Shown: positions 7,693 to 14,654, counted from the first letter of the stretch. The stretch is DNA of 16,601 nucleotides from an uncultured Candidatus Saccharibacteria bacterium (GCA_937996675.1 CALKUN010000073.1:1-16601), one strand, 5' to 3'. A program made the numbers and translations. Notes: generated by a model not told the origin, from the sequence alone.

Positions 7693-8625
7693 CTAGAGCG
7701 CCTCGAGGATTGACTCGCCTTCAGCATCCAGTGCGGCGACGTCTTCGTCCCACAGCCTCATTGTCTGCGCATCGATGTCGATCACCTCACGAGGCATAAT
7801 GTCAGGGGTCACGCCAATCACAGGGATGGGCTTGCCGACCACGATCAAAACAAGCCGGCGATAGCGCAGTCGATCGAGACGAGACGGCTCACGACGCAGG
7901 ACACGGCCAGTCCGATAGTGGACAAAACGCTCCGGTCCGCCAGCCTTGCCCGTTCCGCCTACGACTGCAGCCGGAATGAGCGGCACATCAGCAACTCGAG
8001 CCATCATGGCAGCTCCCGCCTTGGCGGCCTGCACCCGACTGACATCGGCCTGACGAGTGGCTTGGGGGAAGTTCACGACAGGAATACCCATCTCCAGGTT
8101 GAGCAAGACACGGTCCTTGTACTCGGAGAAGTCGTGAAACGACCATCGACCATACAGGAAGCGCATGAAGGGATGGACCTTCGGACCATCATCCTTGCCG
8201 TGGCGCAAGACTGCCATAGCACCCCTACGCTGGCAGAGCCTGGCCCAAACGAACATTGCAAACGGTGGCTTGCAGAGCCAGGTCATGCCCCGCTCGACCT
8301 GGCCGACGGCCACGATGTCCCAGATAGTCCGATGTGTAGGTGCGAAGACAAAGCCGGACTCCGAAATCCGCGCCGTTGTATCGAGGGAGTAGGGCTGGTA
8401 GTAATACCCTAGACCGCCAGGGATGCCATCTGGGTGGATCACCCGAATACGCGTCCAAAGGCCGGCCAACGACATGATTGCTCTACGGAACGGTGGATAG
8501 CCACCATGAGATGGCACACCAGTCGCATGTCGAAGCCGATGCAACCGGCTATGCGTTTTCTTGGTTTGCTTGTCGATAGCCCTCCACTCATACTCTTCAC
8601 CATCATCGACGGGTTGTGCCGACAT
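7693..8625 (-). CDS. PlsC-like glycerolipid acyltransferase
   Basis: A 310-residue protein of the lysophosphatidic acid acyltransferase (PlsC/LPLAT) type, which moves an acyl chain onto a glycerophosphate-type acceptor at the inner membrane face. Motif I is the catalytic HX4D, THRTIWDIVAVG, with His98 and Asp103. Motif III is FPQATR at 186-191 where the family has FPEGTR. Motif IV-like PLIPAAVVGG is at 215-224. A moderately hydrophobic segment near residues 44-60 may attach it to the membrane. The 80-residue N-terminal extension is charged. GAGGGAG stands 6-7 bases before the ATG. The gene has its own promoter and terminator, so it is monocistronic. The changed motif III leaves the substrate uncertain. 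Confidence 0.85.
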   Translation of the reverse strand: MSAQPVDDGEEYEWRAIDKQTKKTHSRLHRLRHATGVPSHGGYPPFRRAIMSLAGLWTRIRVIHPDGIPGGLGYYYQPYSLDTTARISESGFVFAPTHRTIWDIVAVGQVERGMTWLCKPPFAMFVWARLCQRRGAMAVLRHGKDDGPKVHPFMRFLYGRWSFHDFSEYKDRVLLNLEMGIPVVNFPQATRQADVSRVQAAKAGAAMMARVADVPLIPAAVVGGTGKAGGPERFVHYRTGRVLRREPSRLDRLRYRRLVLIVVGKPIPVIGVTPDIMPREVIDIDAQTMRLWDEDVAALDAEGESILEAL

Positions 8626-8667
8626 TGTTATCTCCCTCTGCAGACAGGATAGTAGGTTCGTGGCGAC

Positions 8668-8696
8668 ATATTACCAGCAATAAGTCAAAAAGTCAC
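8668..8696 (-). promoter_or_regulatory. Promoter of the acyltransferase gene
   Basis: GTGACT (8691-8696), 17-base spacer, TAATAT (8668-8673) on the minus strand. The predicted leader is about 36 bases and contains the GAGGGAG Shine-Dalgarno. The -35 match is partial (4 of 6). Confidence 0.5.
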
Positions 8697-8732
8697 TGCT
8701 ATAAGGACGAGCAACCAGTTATTAAACAGCAG

Positions 8733-8766
8733 GAAGGGCAGAACGGGGTGAGCCGTTCTGCCCTTC
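8733..8766 (-). terminator. Strong hairpin, probable terminator of the small-protein transcript
   Basis: A perfect 14-bp stem (8733-8746 with 8753-8766) with a 6-base loop. On the minus strand it is followed by CTGCTGTTTAATAA, a weak U-rich tract. It would end the transcript starting near 9173 and insulate the acyltransferase promoter. Confidence 0.55.
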
Positions 8767-8981
8767 TGGGCGCCATGGGGATGGCTGGGGTGACCGTGTG
8801 GTCTTCGTGACTTGCGCTTCGCGATGTGAGGGAACCCTCCCCCGAGGCGAACCCGTCGGTGTGTGGTGTGCTCAGAAGAGTCACCATCGGTGCACGACTG
8901 CGGTCCCGGATGAATTTGGTTTCGCTTTTCACGACAAGTACGAGCTCTGCACCCTGTTTCTCGGGTGCGCCGGCGGCTCGG
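8767..8981. other. GC-rich stretch without a supported gene
   Basis: About 215 bases between the probable small protein and the hairpin. Minus-strand frames stay open here only because the sequence is GC-rich; none has a Shine-Dalgarno or consistent codon bias, and the longest (GTG at 8932) reads through the hairpin stem. A short hairpin, GCACCC with GGGTGC, lies near 8949-8968. It is most likely the 3' untranslated part of the small-protein mRNA or a small RNA. Confidence 0.4.
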
Positions 8982-9116
8982 TCAGGCGAGCAGCGGGGCG
9001 GAGGTCGTCGCGGCGGTCGTGATGAGGGCGTCGGATGCGGTGCCGTCGTGGCAGGACGTCTCGGCGAGGTCGAAGCAGTCGGTCTTCATGGGCGGGGAAC
9101 CGGTGGTCGGTCGCAT
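8982..9116 (-). CDS. Probable 44-residue small protein
   Basis: A short frame, ATG at 9116 to TGA at 8982, starting MRPTTGSPPMKTDCFDLAE and ending in a Thr/Ala-rich tail (TTAATTSAPLLA). Evidence for expression: a TTGACT-N17-TAATCT promoter 64-92 bases upstream, GAAAGG 7 bases before the ATG, and nearly all codons ending in C or G like the gene at 1-657. It has two cysteines (14 and 22) in an acidic centre and no membrane span or signal peptide. A second ATG at codon 10 is a possible alternative start. I do not recognise it. Two cysteines followed by a Thr/Ser-rich tail could mean a metal-binding peptide or a precursor peptide, but no modification enzyme is seen next to it. Confidence 0.5.
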   Translation of the reverse strand: MRPTTGSPPMKTDCFDLAETSCHDGTASDALITTAATTSAPLLA

Positions 9117-9179
9117 GTAGGTGCCTTTCGTCGATGAGCCTCTCGGCGGCCGCTCGCGTGTCGCAAGTGGTTAGTAGTT

Positions 9180-9208
9180 AGATTACGCCCGTGGTTACGC
9201 CAAGTCAA
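9180..9208 (-). promoter_or_regulatory. Promoter of the small-protein transcript
   Basis: TTGACT (9203-9208), 17-base spacer, TAATCT (9180-9185) on the minus strand, just downstream of the phosphohexomutase stop. The -35 box lies inside a GTGGTT/AACCAC inverted repeat. Confidence 0.7.
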
Positions 9209-9223
9209 CCACTTTTTGAGAAA

Positions 9224-10654
9224 TTATGCAGTGAGAGATTTCACAAAGTTTCGTAGCTCTTTTTCTTGAGTACCGAGCAACGTTTTGTTCTTAGCTTCTA
9301 TGTTGAGCTTCACGACCGGCTCGGTATTACTTGGACGGATATTTGCCCACCAGTCATCACCTCGAATAGTCAGCCCATCGAGTTCATCAAGTGTTTTCTG
9401 GGCGTATTGTTCCTTCAGGCCCTTGAGGAGCTTCGGCCAATCCTGTACATCTAGGATAGCTTCATCAATATGAGCTTGCTTACGATAAGGCTTCACGAGC
9501 TCCGATAGTGTCTTGTCGGTCTGGCTCAAAATGCCAAGCACCATGATGGCCGTAATAAGCGCCGAGTCACAGTAGAAGTTATCACGGTAATAAAAATGAC
9601 CAGCACTCTCGGCACCAAAGATCGCGTTCTCATTGCGCATCACACCAGAGACTATACTGTGTCCGACGCGGCTGCGCACAATAGTACCACCCATTCCTTC
9701 AGTCACTTCTCGCAGTGCGTCCCCGATAGTGACATTGGCGACGATCGTAGAGTGAGGATTCTCTTCAAGAAAAGTTGATGCGAGTAGCGCGCCCAGTTCA
9801 GTAGATGTCACCATCTGGCCTTTTTCATCAATAAAGAAACACCGATCCCCGTCACCATCAAAAGCTATACCGCAATCGAGCTCGTGACGCGTAACAAGTT
9901 GCTGCAAATCATCGGTGGCACCTGGCGCCATAGGGTTCGCTGAGTGGTTCGGGAATGTGCCATCAAGCTCCATGTAGAGTCCTGAGATCTCCAAGGGGGT
10001 CAGCTCTTGAAGCTTGGGCACTACAATTGACGCCATGCCGTTTCCGGCATCGATGCCAACCTTGAGAGGCTTCAGTTCGCCACCGGCATACCGTAGGGTG
10101 TGTTCTACCCAATCACTCAAGATATTCTTCTCGAGCTTGCGCCCCTCTTCGGCAACTTCCTTGTACGTCTCAGCAATAGCAGCATCACGAATGCCCTCCA
10201 GGCCAGACTCGGCTGACATCTGTACGGCACCGGCTTGAGTAAACTTGATCCCGTCATACCTACCTGGATTATGACTGGCTGTGATCATAGCGGCGCCGGC
10301 CAGGTCGTACTGTCCAACCGCCCAATAGCTCATATCTGTAGTGACCATACCAATATCGAGCACTTCTCTTCCCTGCTTAATGAGACCTTCAATAAAAGCC
10401 TCGGCTAGCTGATCGGAGTCAGCTCGCATATCACGCCCGACCGCCACAGTTCCTTCTGGCAAAACGTCAGCAAAGGCTCGGGCCACATCGTGCGCCAGCT
10501 CACTATCGAGATCATCGGGAACAAGTGCACGGACATCATACGCCCGAAAGGCCCGTGTCAGCCTCTGACTACGTGCTTGATCCGGCCCCTCTCCTGCTGA
10601 TTCGGTCGGCTTGTGTTTTGTTGTCTCGGACTCCACGCCCGCTCCACCATTCAT
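9224..10654 (-). CDS. manB: Phosphomannomutase/phosphoglucomutase
   Basis: An alpha-D-phosphohexomutase that interconverts hexose 6- and 1-phosphates (mannose or glucose), supplying sugar-1-phosphates for nucleotide sugars and surface glycans. With the ATG at 10654 it has 476 residues, usual for the family (about 450-470) plus a polar N-terminal extension of about 30. All four signatures are present: the phosphoserine loop TASHNP (Ser127), the magnesium loop DGDGDR (266-271), the sugar loop AESAGH (348-353, family GEMSGH or GEESGH) and the phosphate site RPSNTEP (440-446). The frame is open upstream to a GTG at 10687, but TATAAT at 10662-10667 lies inside that extension, so ATG 10654, 7 bases after the box, is the likely leaderless start; ATG 10663 is less likely. 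Mannose and glucose specificity cannot be separated by eye. Confidence 0.95.
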   Translation of the reverse strand: MNGGAGVESETTKHKPTESAGEGPDQARSQRLTRAFRAYDVRALVPDDLDSELAHDVARAFADVLPEGTVAVGRDMRADSDQLAEAFIEGLIKQGREVLDIGMVTTDMSYWAVGQYDLAGAAMITASHNPGRYDGIKFTQAGAVQMSAESGLEGIRDAAIAETYKEVAEEGRKLEKNILSDWVEHTLRYAGGELKPLKVGIDAGNGMASIVVPKLQELTPLEISGLYMELDGTFPNHSANPMAPGATDDLQQLVTRHELDCGIAFDGDGDRCFFIDEKGQMVTSTELGALLASTFLEENPHSTIVANVTIGDALREVTEGMGGTIVRSRVGHSIVSGVMRNENAIFGAESAGHFYYRDNFYCDSALITAIMVLGILSQTDKTLSELVKPYRKQAHIDEAILDVQDWPKLLKGLKEQYAQKTLDELDGLTIRGDDWWANIRPSNTEPVVKLNIEAKNKTLLGTQEKELRNFVKSLTA

Positions 10655-10661
10655 GAGTGAC

Positions 10662-10667
10662 ATTATA
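10662..10667 (-). promoter_or_regulatory. -10 box of the phosphohexomutase gene
   Basis: A perfect TATAAT on the minus strand ends 8 positions before the ATG at 10654, with 7 bases between. The -35 region at 17 bases (TGGGTG) is poor. There is no Shine-Dalgarno between the box and the ATG, which suggests a leaderless mRNA. Confidence 0.55.
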
Positions 10668-10699
10668 TAAGACTTATGCGAAAACACCCACTCTCGGCC

Positions 10700-11163
10700 A
10701 AAGTTCTTGACACCGCCTCTCCGTCACGCGAAGATACGGGTGGAAGCAGAAGAGCCGACAAGGGACTCCCCTCCTTTACACGGGCGCGAGTGGCAGTCGA
10801 ACGTCGGTCGCCCCTCGCTCGACGCAAGAGACTACGCTTCACGTACCCCTTCACTTCCACCCCGCGACTCGACTCATCTCGAGTCATTCCACGCCATGTT
10901 AGTTAGGAGGTGACATCTGGTCGCCCGCCCCTCCGGTTCCTCCCAGTCCTGGAGGGGCGGATCCGACCCCGTCATCTAGAGCTCTCGGAAGCTGCGCGCT
11001 CCCTTCATAGACCTTTCGATCCTCAGCTTCCGTCCCGACCCCACCGGGATCGATTGTGTCAGGGGCGTAACGCCCTCATATTCCACGTTACGGAGGTCTA
11101 GCCGGCCCCTCGTCAAATCCGGCTCTACTCTCTCCAGAAGCACCCTTCTGAAGAGAGTTTTTC
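10700..11163 (+). ncRNA. Candidate structured RNA region A (type not recognised)
   Basis: About 460 bases with no convincing protein gene but many inverted repeats. Examples are GACTCGA/TCGAGTC near 10866-10885, a 10-bp CCGCCCCTCC/GGAGGGGCGG stem extended by GGTCG/CGACC (about 10919-10975), GGAAGCTG/CAGCTTCC (about 10987-11030), TCCCG/CGGGA, GGGCG-TAA-CGCCC, and AGCCGG/CCGGCT (about 11100-11124). The region ends in a strong rightward terminator, which fixes the strand. The 5' end is unknown: no good plus-strand promoter was found between manB and here. I looked for RNase P RNA, tmRNA and SRP RNA signatures and saw none. A 63-codon GTG frame at 10910 overlaps the strongest stem and is doubtful. 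Confidence 0.4.
11127..11162 (+). terminator. Intrinsic terminator of region A
   Basis: A stem of 14 positions with one mismatch (11127-11140 with 11145-11158), a 4-base loop and a run of five T (11158-11162). It is clearly rightward; the minus strand lacks a U-tract. Confidence 0.85.
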
Positions 11164-11179
11164 ATTACTGGCGAAATGA

Positions 11180-11208
11180 TTGACAACAGGTTGGCTGAGG
11201 AGTAAATT
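11180..11208 (+). promoter_or_regulatory. Promoter of the structured RNA B
   Basis: TTGACA (11180-11185), exact 17-base spacer, TAAATT (11203-11208) on the plus strand, directly after the region A terminator. The start is predicted near 11215. No protein start with a Shine-Dalgarno follows. Confidence 0.7.
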
Positions 11209-11656
11209 ATTGACCTGAGTAGATTATTCACTCAAGAACCCTACAAAAGAACTGGGGCAGCTTTAGCCGGTGTGCGCCGGGCTGAGCTGCGATCCTCTGC
11301 CGGGATCCCTAGACCACACGCCGAGGTCGCCCCCCTCCGAGGGGAGGGGAAAGGATACGAGGATCAAGAACGCCTGTACTTGCAGGCAGGCGTTCTCCCA
11401 GCCCATTCGCGTGGTTTCGATCACGCATGGTGGAGGCTCCGGCTTCCACGCCCGCGGTGACGCGGGCTCTCAAGTCCCAGGGGCTCGACAGTGATCGACA
11501 CCATCACGGGGTCGCACCGCCCGTCAGAGCCCCTGGGCGAGATCGCCGGCTTCGGCCGACCACATATCTGGGGCTTGCCTCAGACTCGACTCCGGTACGA
11601 GTCTCCTTCGGGAGAGAAAACCGAACCGTTTCCATTGTTTTGGGCCCGGCCTTCCT

Positions 11657-11712
11657 GAACCAAGAACCTTGTTCCGAGACCTCAGAACTGAGAACCCTGA
11701 ACTCAGAACTCT
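11657..11712 (+). repeat. Eight degenerate 7-base tandem repeats
   Basis: Eight consecutive heptamers of the form GAACNNN: GAACCAA, GAACCTT, GTTCCGA, GACCTCA, GAACTGA, GAACCCT, GAACTCA, GAACTCT. They lie between the tetraloop hairpins and the terminator of RNA B. Six of eight keep GAAC exactly. Confidence 0.75.
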
Positions 11713-11713
11713 T

Positions 11714-11752
11714 GACCCCCAGTCCAACCGGACTGGGGGTCATTTCCTTTTT
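11714..11752 (+). terminator. Intrinsic terminator of RNA B
   Basis: A perfect 12-bp stem (GACCCCCAGTCC with GGACTGGGGGTC), AACC loop, then ATTTCC and five T. It is rightward only and ends 2 bases before the stop codon of the convergent FemA/X gene, shielding that gene from antisense transcription. Confidence 0.92.
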
Positions 11753-11753
11753 A

Positions 11754-12821
11754 CTACCAGAAGAGGTTGTGCTTCAGCCGATGGTAAATGCGATGGAACC
11801 ACGGCTCAAACTTCAGCCAGCGAGCATAAGCCGCCGTATTGAGCGGATACTCCCAACCACCAATGAACTCCGTGATCTCTTCATTAAAACCAGACTTAAA
11901 TTGATACAGACCATACATCGAGTGCTCGGGCGTGAGCTTGGCTTTTGGCGGAACGGCGATCAAATCATACTCTTTCGCACCTCGGTCACGCGCCCAGCGC
12001 ATCACTTCGTACTGGAGGAGATACGGCGCCATCAAGTTTCGCTTGGCGCCCGAACTGCCGCCCTCTTTGTAGTACGCCTTGTCACCAAAGATCATGGCGA
12101 ACTCTGCGGCTAGAATCTCACCTTCATGAACCGCCACAAAGAATCGCCCCTGATTGGACTTGGCCAGGCTTTGCCAGTAACGCTTAAAAGCTTCCTTGGG
12201 TCGCAAGAAAAATCCAGCTCTCCCCTGGGTGTCCTTCATGAGGTCATACATCGTATCAACCATCTCGTCGGTCGCCTCACGCTGCTCGATCATCACGCCC
12301 TTCTTGATAGCCAAACGAATGTTATAGCGGGTCTTTTGCTTGAAGCTAGCCAGGAGCGCCTCATCGTCTTGGTCAATATCGACTATAATCGTCGCCTTAA
12401 ACTGCAAATCATGAACACTTTTCTTCCAGCCGGCCGTACGAGGATCAAGGCTCCCATCCTGCAGCTCTGGATCAACCATGATCATAAGGGCCTTCGGATC
12501 AGCCTGCTTGATGTATTCCGCTAGCTCCTCAGTAAATTTTGCAAACTTTTGGACATCGTTCTTCCCTGGCTTATATCGAGGGAACATACCTGGCCCCTTG
12601 GCGATGTACCAGATAGTACCAAAGCCAGCGGCTGACTTGCGAGTAGTCTGAATGGCTACTTTGGACTTGCTCGACTCCCAGATGAGCCTCGTAGGAATCC
12701 AGTCGTACTGCGCCTTGTATTCACCCCATTCATAAGACTGATATATATGCCCCCCATCTGGATTCTTGAATACGAGTTTATCCCATGACTTTAGCTCGGC
12801 TTCATCGGCTCGTCGAATCAT
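11754..12821 (-). CDS. FemA/FemX-type peptidoglycan bridge aminoacyltransferase
   Basis: A 355-residue member of the FemABX family, which adds amino acids from aminoacyl-tRNA to the lipid-linked peptidoglycan precursor on the cytosolic side. Visible family elements are HIYQSYEWGEYKA near the N-terminus, the central FKQKTRYNIRLAIKKGV (Arg/Lys-rich helix), GFFLRPKEAFKRYWQSL, and the C-terminal GLYQFKSGFNEEITEFIGGWEYPL. The length fits FemX-like enzymes without the long coiled-coil arm of FemA. The ATG overlaps the TGA of the upstream paralogue by four bases (ATGA), so the two are co-translated. Which amino acid is added cannot be read from the sequence. Confidence 0.92.
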   Translation of the reverse strand: MIRRADEAELKSWDKLVFKNPDGGHIYQSYEWGEYKAQYDWIPTRLIWESSKSKVAIQTTRKSAAGFGTIWYIAKGPGMFPRYKPGKNDVQKFAKFTEELAEYIKQADPKALMIMVDPELQDGSLDPRTAGWKKSVHDLQFKATIIVDIDQDDEALLASFKQKTRYNIRLAIKKGVMIEQREATDEMVDTMYDLMKDTQGRAGFFLRPKEAFKRYWQSLAKSNQGRFFVAVHEGEILAAEFAMIFGDKAYYKEGGSSGAKRNLMAPYLLQYEVMRWARDRGAKEYDLIAVPPKAKLTPEHSMYGLYQFKSGFNEEITEFIGGWEYPLNTAAYARWLKFEPWFHRIYHRLKHNLFW

Positions 12822-13792
12822 GCATTTCTCCCGCGAAGCTTACGATAAAAATGATATGCATTGTACTTGTGCTTCTTTAGCGGAATGTCCCAACTACCAA
12901 GCGTACTTATCAGCTCACCACCAAAAGCCTTCTTAAATGAAGTGATTCCAGCCCACTTATGTGCAGGGTTGTCATCCGGTGCGGCACCCCAAAAATCAAA
13001 CTTAGTCAGGCCGGCCGACTTAGCATCAAGTATCATTTGCCAGCCCGCCGATACTGCTACCTTGTACTCTCGATTAAGAGCCTGACTATTACCAGTGTGG
13101 GCGTAGGATCGCGTGTCTCCCCAGTCATAGACTAACGAAACACTTGCCACCTGGCCTGCGACTTCGGAAACGTAAAAGCTCGCAATCCCCTCCCCTACAA
13201 GTACTTCTGCCATCGAGCGATAGTACCAGTCTGGATGGTTAACAATATGCGCATGAGCAGCCGTATCTGCCATCAAGCGTAAGAAGTCGTCCATCGGAGA
13301 CATATCCCGAACCTGCCGAATCGTAATTCCCCGCTTTGCAGTCGTATTGATGCGATTGCGATGACCGGACTGCAGGTTTTTGCGTAGTTCTTCTTCGGAT
13401 GGCGCTAGATTGAGCACAAATGTGTGTTGTGGCTGGATCTCACCTATCTGGCGCCCACCATGTGACTTGATCTCCGTCAGACTAATCGTGCCGCGCGGTT
13501 CAATTCGCACGAAATCACACCCCGCTGCTCGAGATTGTGTCAGCACGCTCTGGATCGCCTCTGACGCGTTTGAATGCACGAGGGGGCCATATGGAACGAT
13601 GAGATATTTCAGGCCACGAGAGGCGCGGACAAAGCCTTGCCAGGCCCAATTGCTGCCAGACTCTCGCAACACCGGCCGATTGATTGATTCCTGAAAGTCA
13701 GCCCAGCCGGCGCCCTGCAAGATACCGCCATCAAGAATTTGAATGCGCTTGTCCCAGGACTGTCTATCAAAGCTGTCAGTGGTTTTGTTCAT
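12818..13792 (-). CDS. FemA/FemX-type aminoacyltransferase, first of the pair
   Basis: A 324-residue FemABX paralogue of its neighbour. Shared elements are ILQGAGWADFQ near the N-terminus, LQSGHRNRINTTAKRGI in the centre, and GITSFKKAFGGELISTLGSWDIPL at the C-terminus. The pair probably builds a cross-bridge of more than one residue, each adding one amino acid in turn, as known for FemX/A/B; this is inference. The start has no Shine-Dalgarno: TACAAT lies 6 bases before the ATG, so translation of the first gene is probably leaderless while the second depends on the ATGA overlap. Confidence 0.92.
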   Translation of the reverse strand: MNKTTDSFDRQSWDKRIQILDGGILQGAGWADFQESINRPVLRESGSNWAWQGFVRASRGLKYLIVPYGPLVHSNASEAIQSVLTQSRAAGCDFVRIEPRGTISLTEIKSHGGRQIGEIQPQHTFVLNLAPSEEELRKNLQSGHRNRINTTAKRGITIRQVRDMSPMDDFLRLMADTAAHAHIVNHPDWYYRSMAEVLVGEGIASFYVSEVAGQVASVSLVYDWGDTRSYAHTGNSQALNREYKVAVSAGWQMILDAKSAGLTKFDFWGAAPDDNPAHKWAGITSFKKAFGGELISTLGSWDIPLKKHKYNAYHFYRKLRGRNA

Positions 13793-13798
13793 GCTTTT

Positions 13799-13804
13799 AT
13801 TGTA
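13799..13804 (-). promoter_or_regulatory. -10 box of the FemA/X operon
   Basis: TACAAT on the minus strand with AAAAGC between it and the ATG at 13792, which places the expected start site on the A of the ATG. The -35 region is weak. Confidence 0.55.
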
Positions 13805-13846
13805 CCCGATGCGGCGTGCATCTTCCCTCCTCTCCGGTAAAGAGAC

Positions 13847-13875
13847 TTGTATATTGGGCGATTATATTGTATTAT
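13847..13875 (+). promoter_or_regulatory. Promoter of the first surface-protein gene
   Basis: TTGTAT (13847-13852), 17-base spacer, TATTAT (13870-13875). It is divergent from the FemA/X operon and gives a leader of about 28 bases with AGGAGG. Confidence 0.55.
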
Positions 13876-13909
13876 CCACCAACTATTCCTTGAGCTCCTA
13901 GGAGGAGCC

Positions 13910-14650
13910 GTGCACCTCAGAAACAAATGGCTGCGTCAGCACAGCATTCAGGTTGGAGCCGCTGCAGTCGCGCTCGTCATTATCGGGGTCATGGTCTTGT
14001 TCCTTAGAACACCATGGCACGACGACATCATCACCACCTTCGAGAACGGTGGAGCTCCCGAACAAAGTGCCGCCGATATGGGCATTTCAAATGTGCCGAG
14101 CGCCTGGTACACCGACTGGCCCAAGCATCTGTGCGGAGCCGATATGGATGGGTCTCGAGCACTCAATGCGCCCAACTGCGACAACATGTTCTACTTCGCA
14201 CTCCCCTGCCCTGACTTCGACGAGAGCGGCCAAATCGCCGCCAACATCAATCAGTCCGGGTGGGCAGTAAAGTCCGAACAGGAATCAGCCTTCAAGAACA
14301 AGTGGATCCAGGTGGAATACGGCGACAAGTCGGTCTACCTCCAATGGGAGGACGTTGGCCCGTTGGCTCCCACCTCCAAAGGTGATTGCGATTATGTCTT
14401 CGGAGATAATCGACCCGCGCAGGAAAAAGGACTGAAAGACGGGGTCAACAACGATGACGACCCCACTAACGATGTCCCCAACTCTGCCCTGGACATCTCA
14501 CCACAGGCCTTCATGTTTCTGACTGGCCAAACCTTTGCCCAGGTTTTTGACCAAGGACAGATCAAGACAAGGTGGCGATTTGTCGATGCCGAAGACGTGC
14601 CAGACGGCCCCTGGAAGATAAACGTCACCATGAGTCCGCCCGACTGGTGA
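13910..14650 (+). CDS. Membrane-anchored DPBB-like extracytoplasmic protein, paralogue 1
   Basis: Encodes 246 residues from the GTG at 13910, chosen because AGGAGG ends 4 bases before it; an upstream ATG at 13847 lies in the promoter. A short basic N-terminus and one membrane span (14-32) anchor a large outer domain. The second half has a double-psi beta-barrel-like pattern: WIQVEYGDKSVYLQWEDVGP (132-151) then ALDISPQAF (193-201), recalling the DxGP and DLS motifs of RlpA and expansin-like proteins, many of which bind or cut cell-wall glycan. The family link is inferred from motif layout. It has four outer cysteines (75, 90, 100, 160), and an Asp/Asn-rich insert at 177-189 that could bind calcium. 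The tail VPDGPWKINVT..PDW is shared with the next gene. Codons strongly prefer C. Confidence 0.8.
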   Translation: MHLRNKWLRQHSIQVGAAAVALVIIGVMVLFLRTPWHDDIITTFENGGAPEQSAADMGISNVPSAWYTDWPKHLCGADMDGSRALNAPNCDNMFYFALPCPDFDESGQIAANINQSGWAVKSEQESAFKNKWIQVEYGDKSVYLQWEDVGPLAPTSKGDCDYVFGDNRPAQEKGLKDGVNNDDDPTNDVPNSALDISPQAFMFLTGQTFAQVFDQGQIKTRWRFVDAEDVPDGPWKINVTMSPPDW

Positions 14651-14654
14651 CCTG

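Larger units (their letters stand above)
11215..11752 (+). ncRNA. Candidate ~540-nt structured noncoding RNA (B)
   Basis: A transcription unit with its own consensus promoter and a perfect terminator but no credible reading frame. Helices visible by eye: GCAGCT 11257-11262 with AGCTGC 11285-11290; GATCCTC 11291-11297 with GAGGATC 11359-11365, enclosing a C-rich/G-rich hairpin; AGAACGCCTG 11367-11376 with CAGGCGTTCT 11387-11396; GCCCGCG-gtga-CGCGGGC at 11450-11467; CCCAGGGGCT 11476-11485 with AGCCCCTGGG 11528-11537; CGGC-TTCG-GCCG at 11547-11558; AGACTCG 11582-11588 with CGAGTCT 11598-11604; TCTCC-TTCG-GGAGA at 11602-11615. Two C(UUCG)G tetraloops are an RNA-type feature and support a folded RNA on this strand. 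The last two helices share three bases and may alternate. I recognise no known class; RNase P RNA and tmRNA core signatures were not found. Confidence 0.6.

Noticed and set aside
8699..8932. 77-codon minus-strand GTG frame
   Set aside because: Its 3' part runs through the 14-bp hairpin, it lacks a Shine-Dalgarno, and its codons do not show the bias of the neighbouring small gene.
10663..10887. 74-codon basic minus-strand frame upstream of manB
   Set aside because: It runs antisense to the transcript implied by the rightward terminator, ends inside the manB start region, and has no start signals.
10910..11101. 63-codon plus-strand frame after AGGAG
   Set aside because: The AGGAGG overlaps the GTG, leaving no spacing, and the frame covers the strongest stems of region A.
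11258..11269. GCAGCTTTAGCC as a tmRNA tag (AALA)
   Set aside because: No stop codon follows in frame and no tRNA-like ends were found.
10700..11752. RNase P RNA, tmRNA or SRP RNA in the gene-free kilobase
   Set aside because: I looked for the conserved RNase P P4 strands, the tmRNA tag frame and T-arm, and the SRP core, on both strands, and found no convincing match. A covariance-model search could still overturn this.
11427..12113. 228-codon plus-strand frame across RNA B and the FemA/X gene
   Set aside because: It reads through a perfect terminator and then antisense to a certain gene, and it has no start signal.
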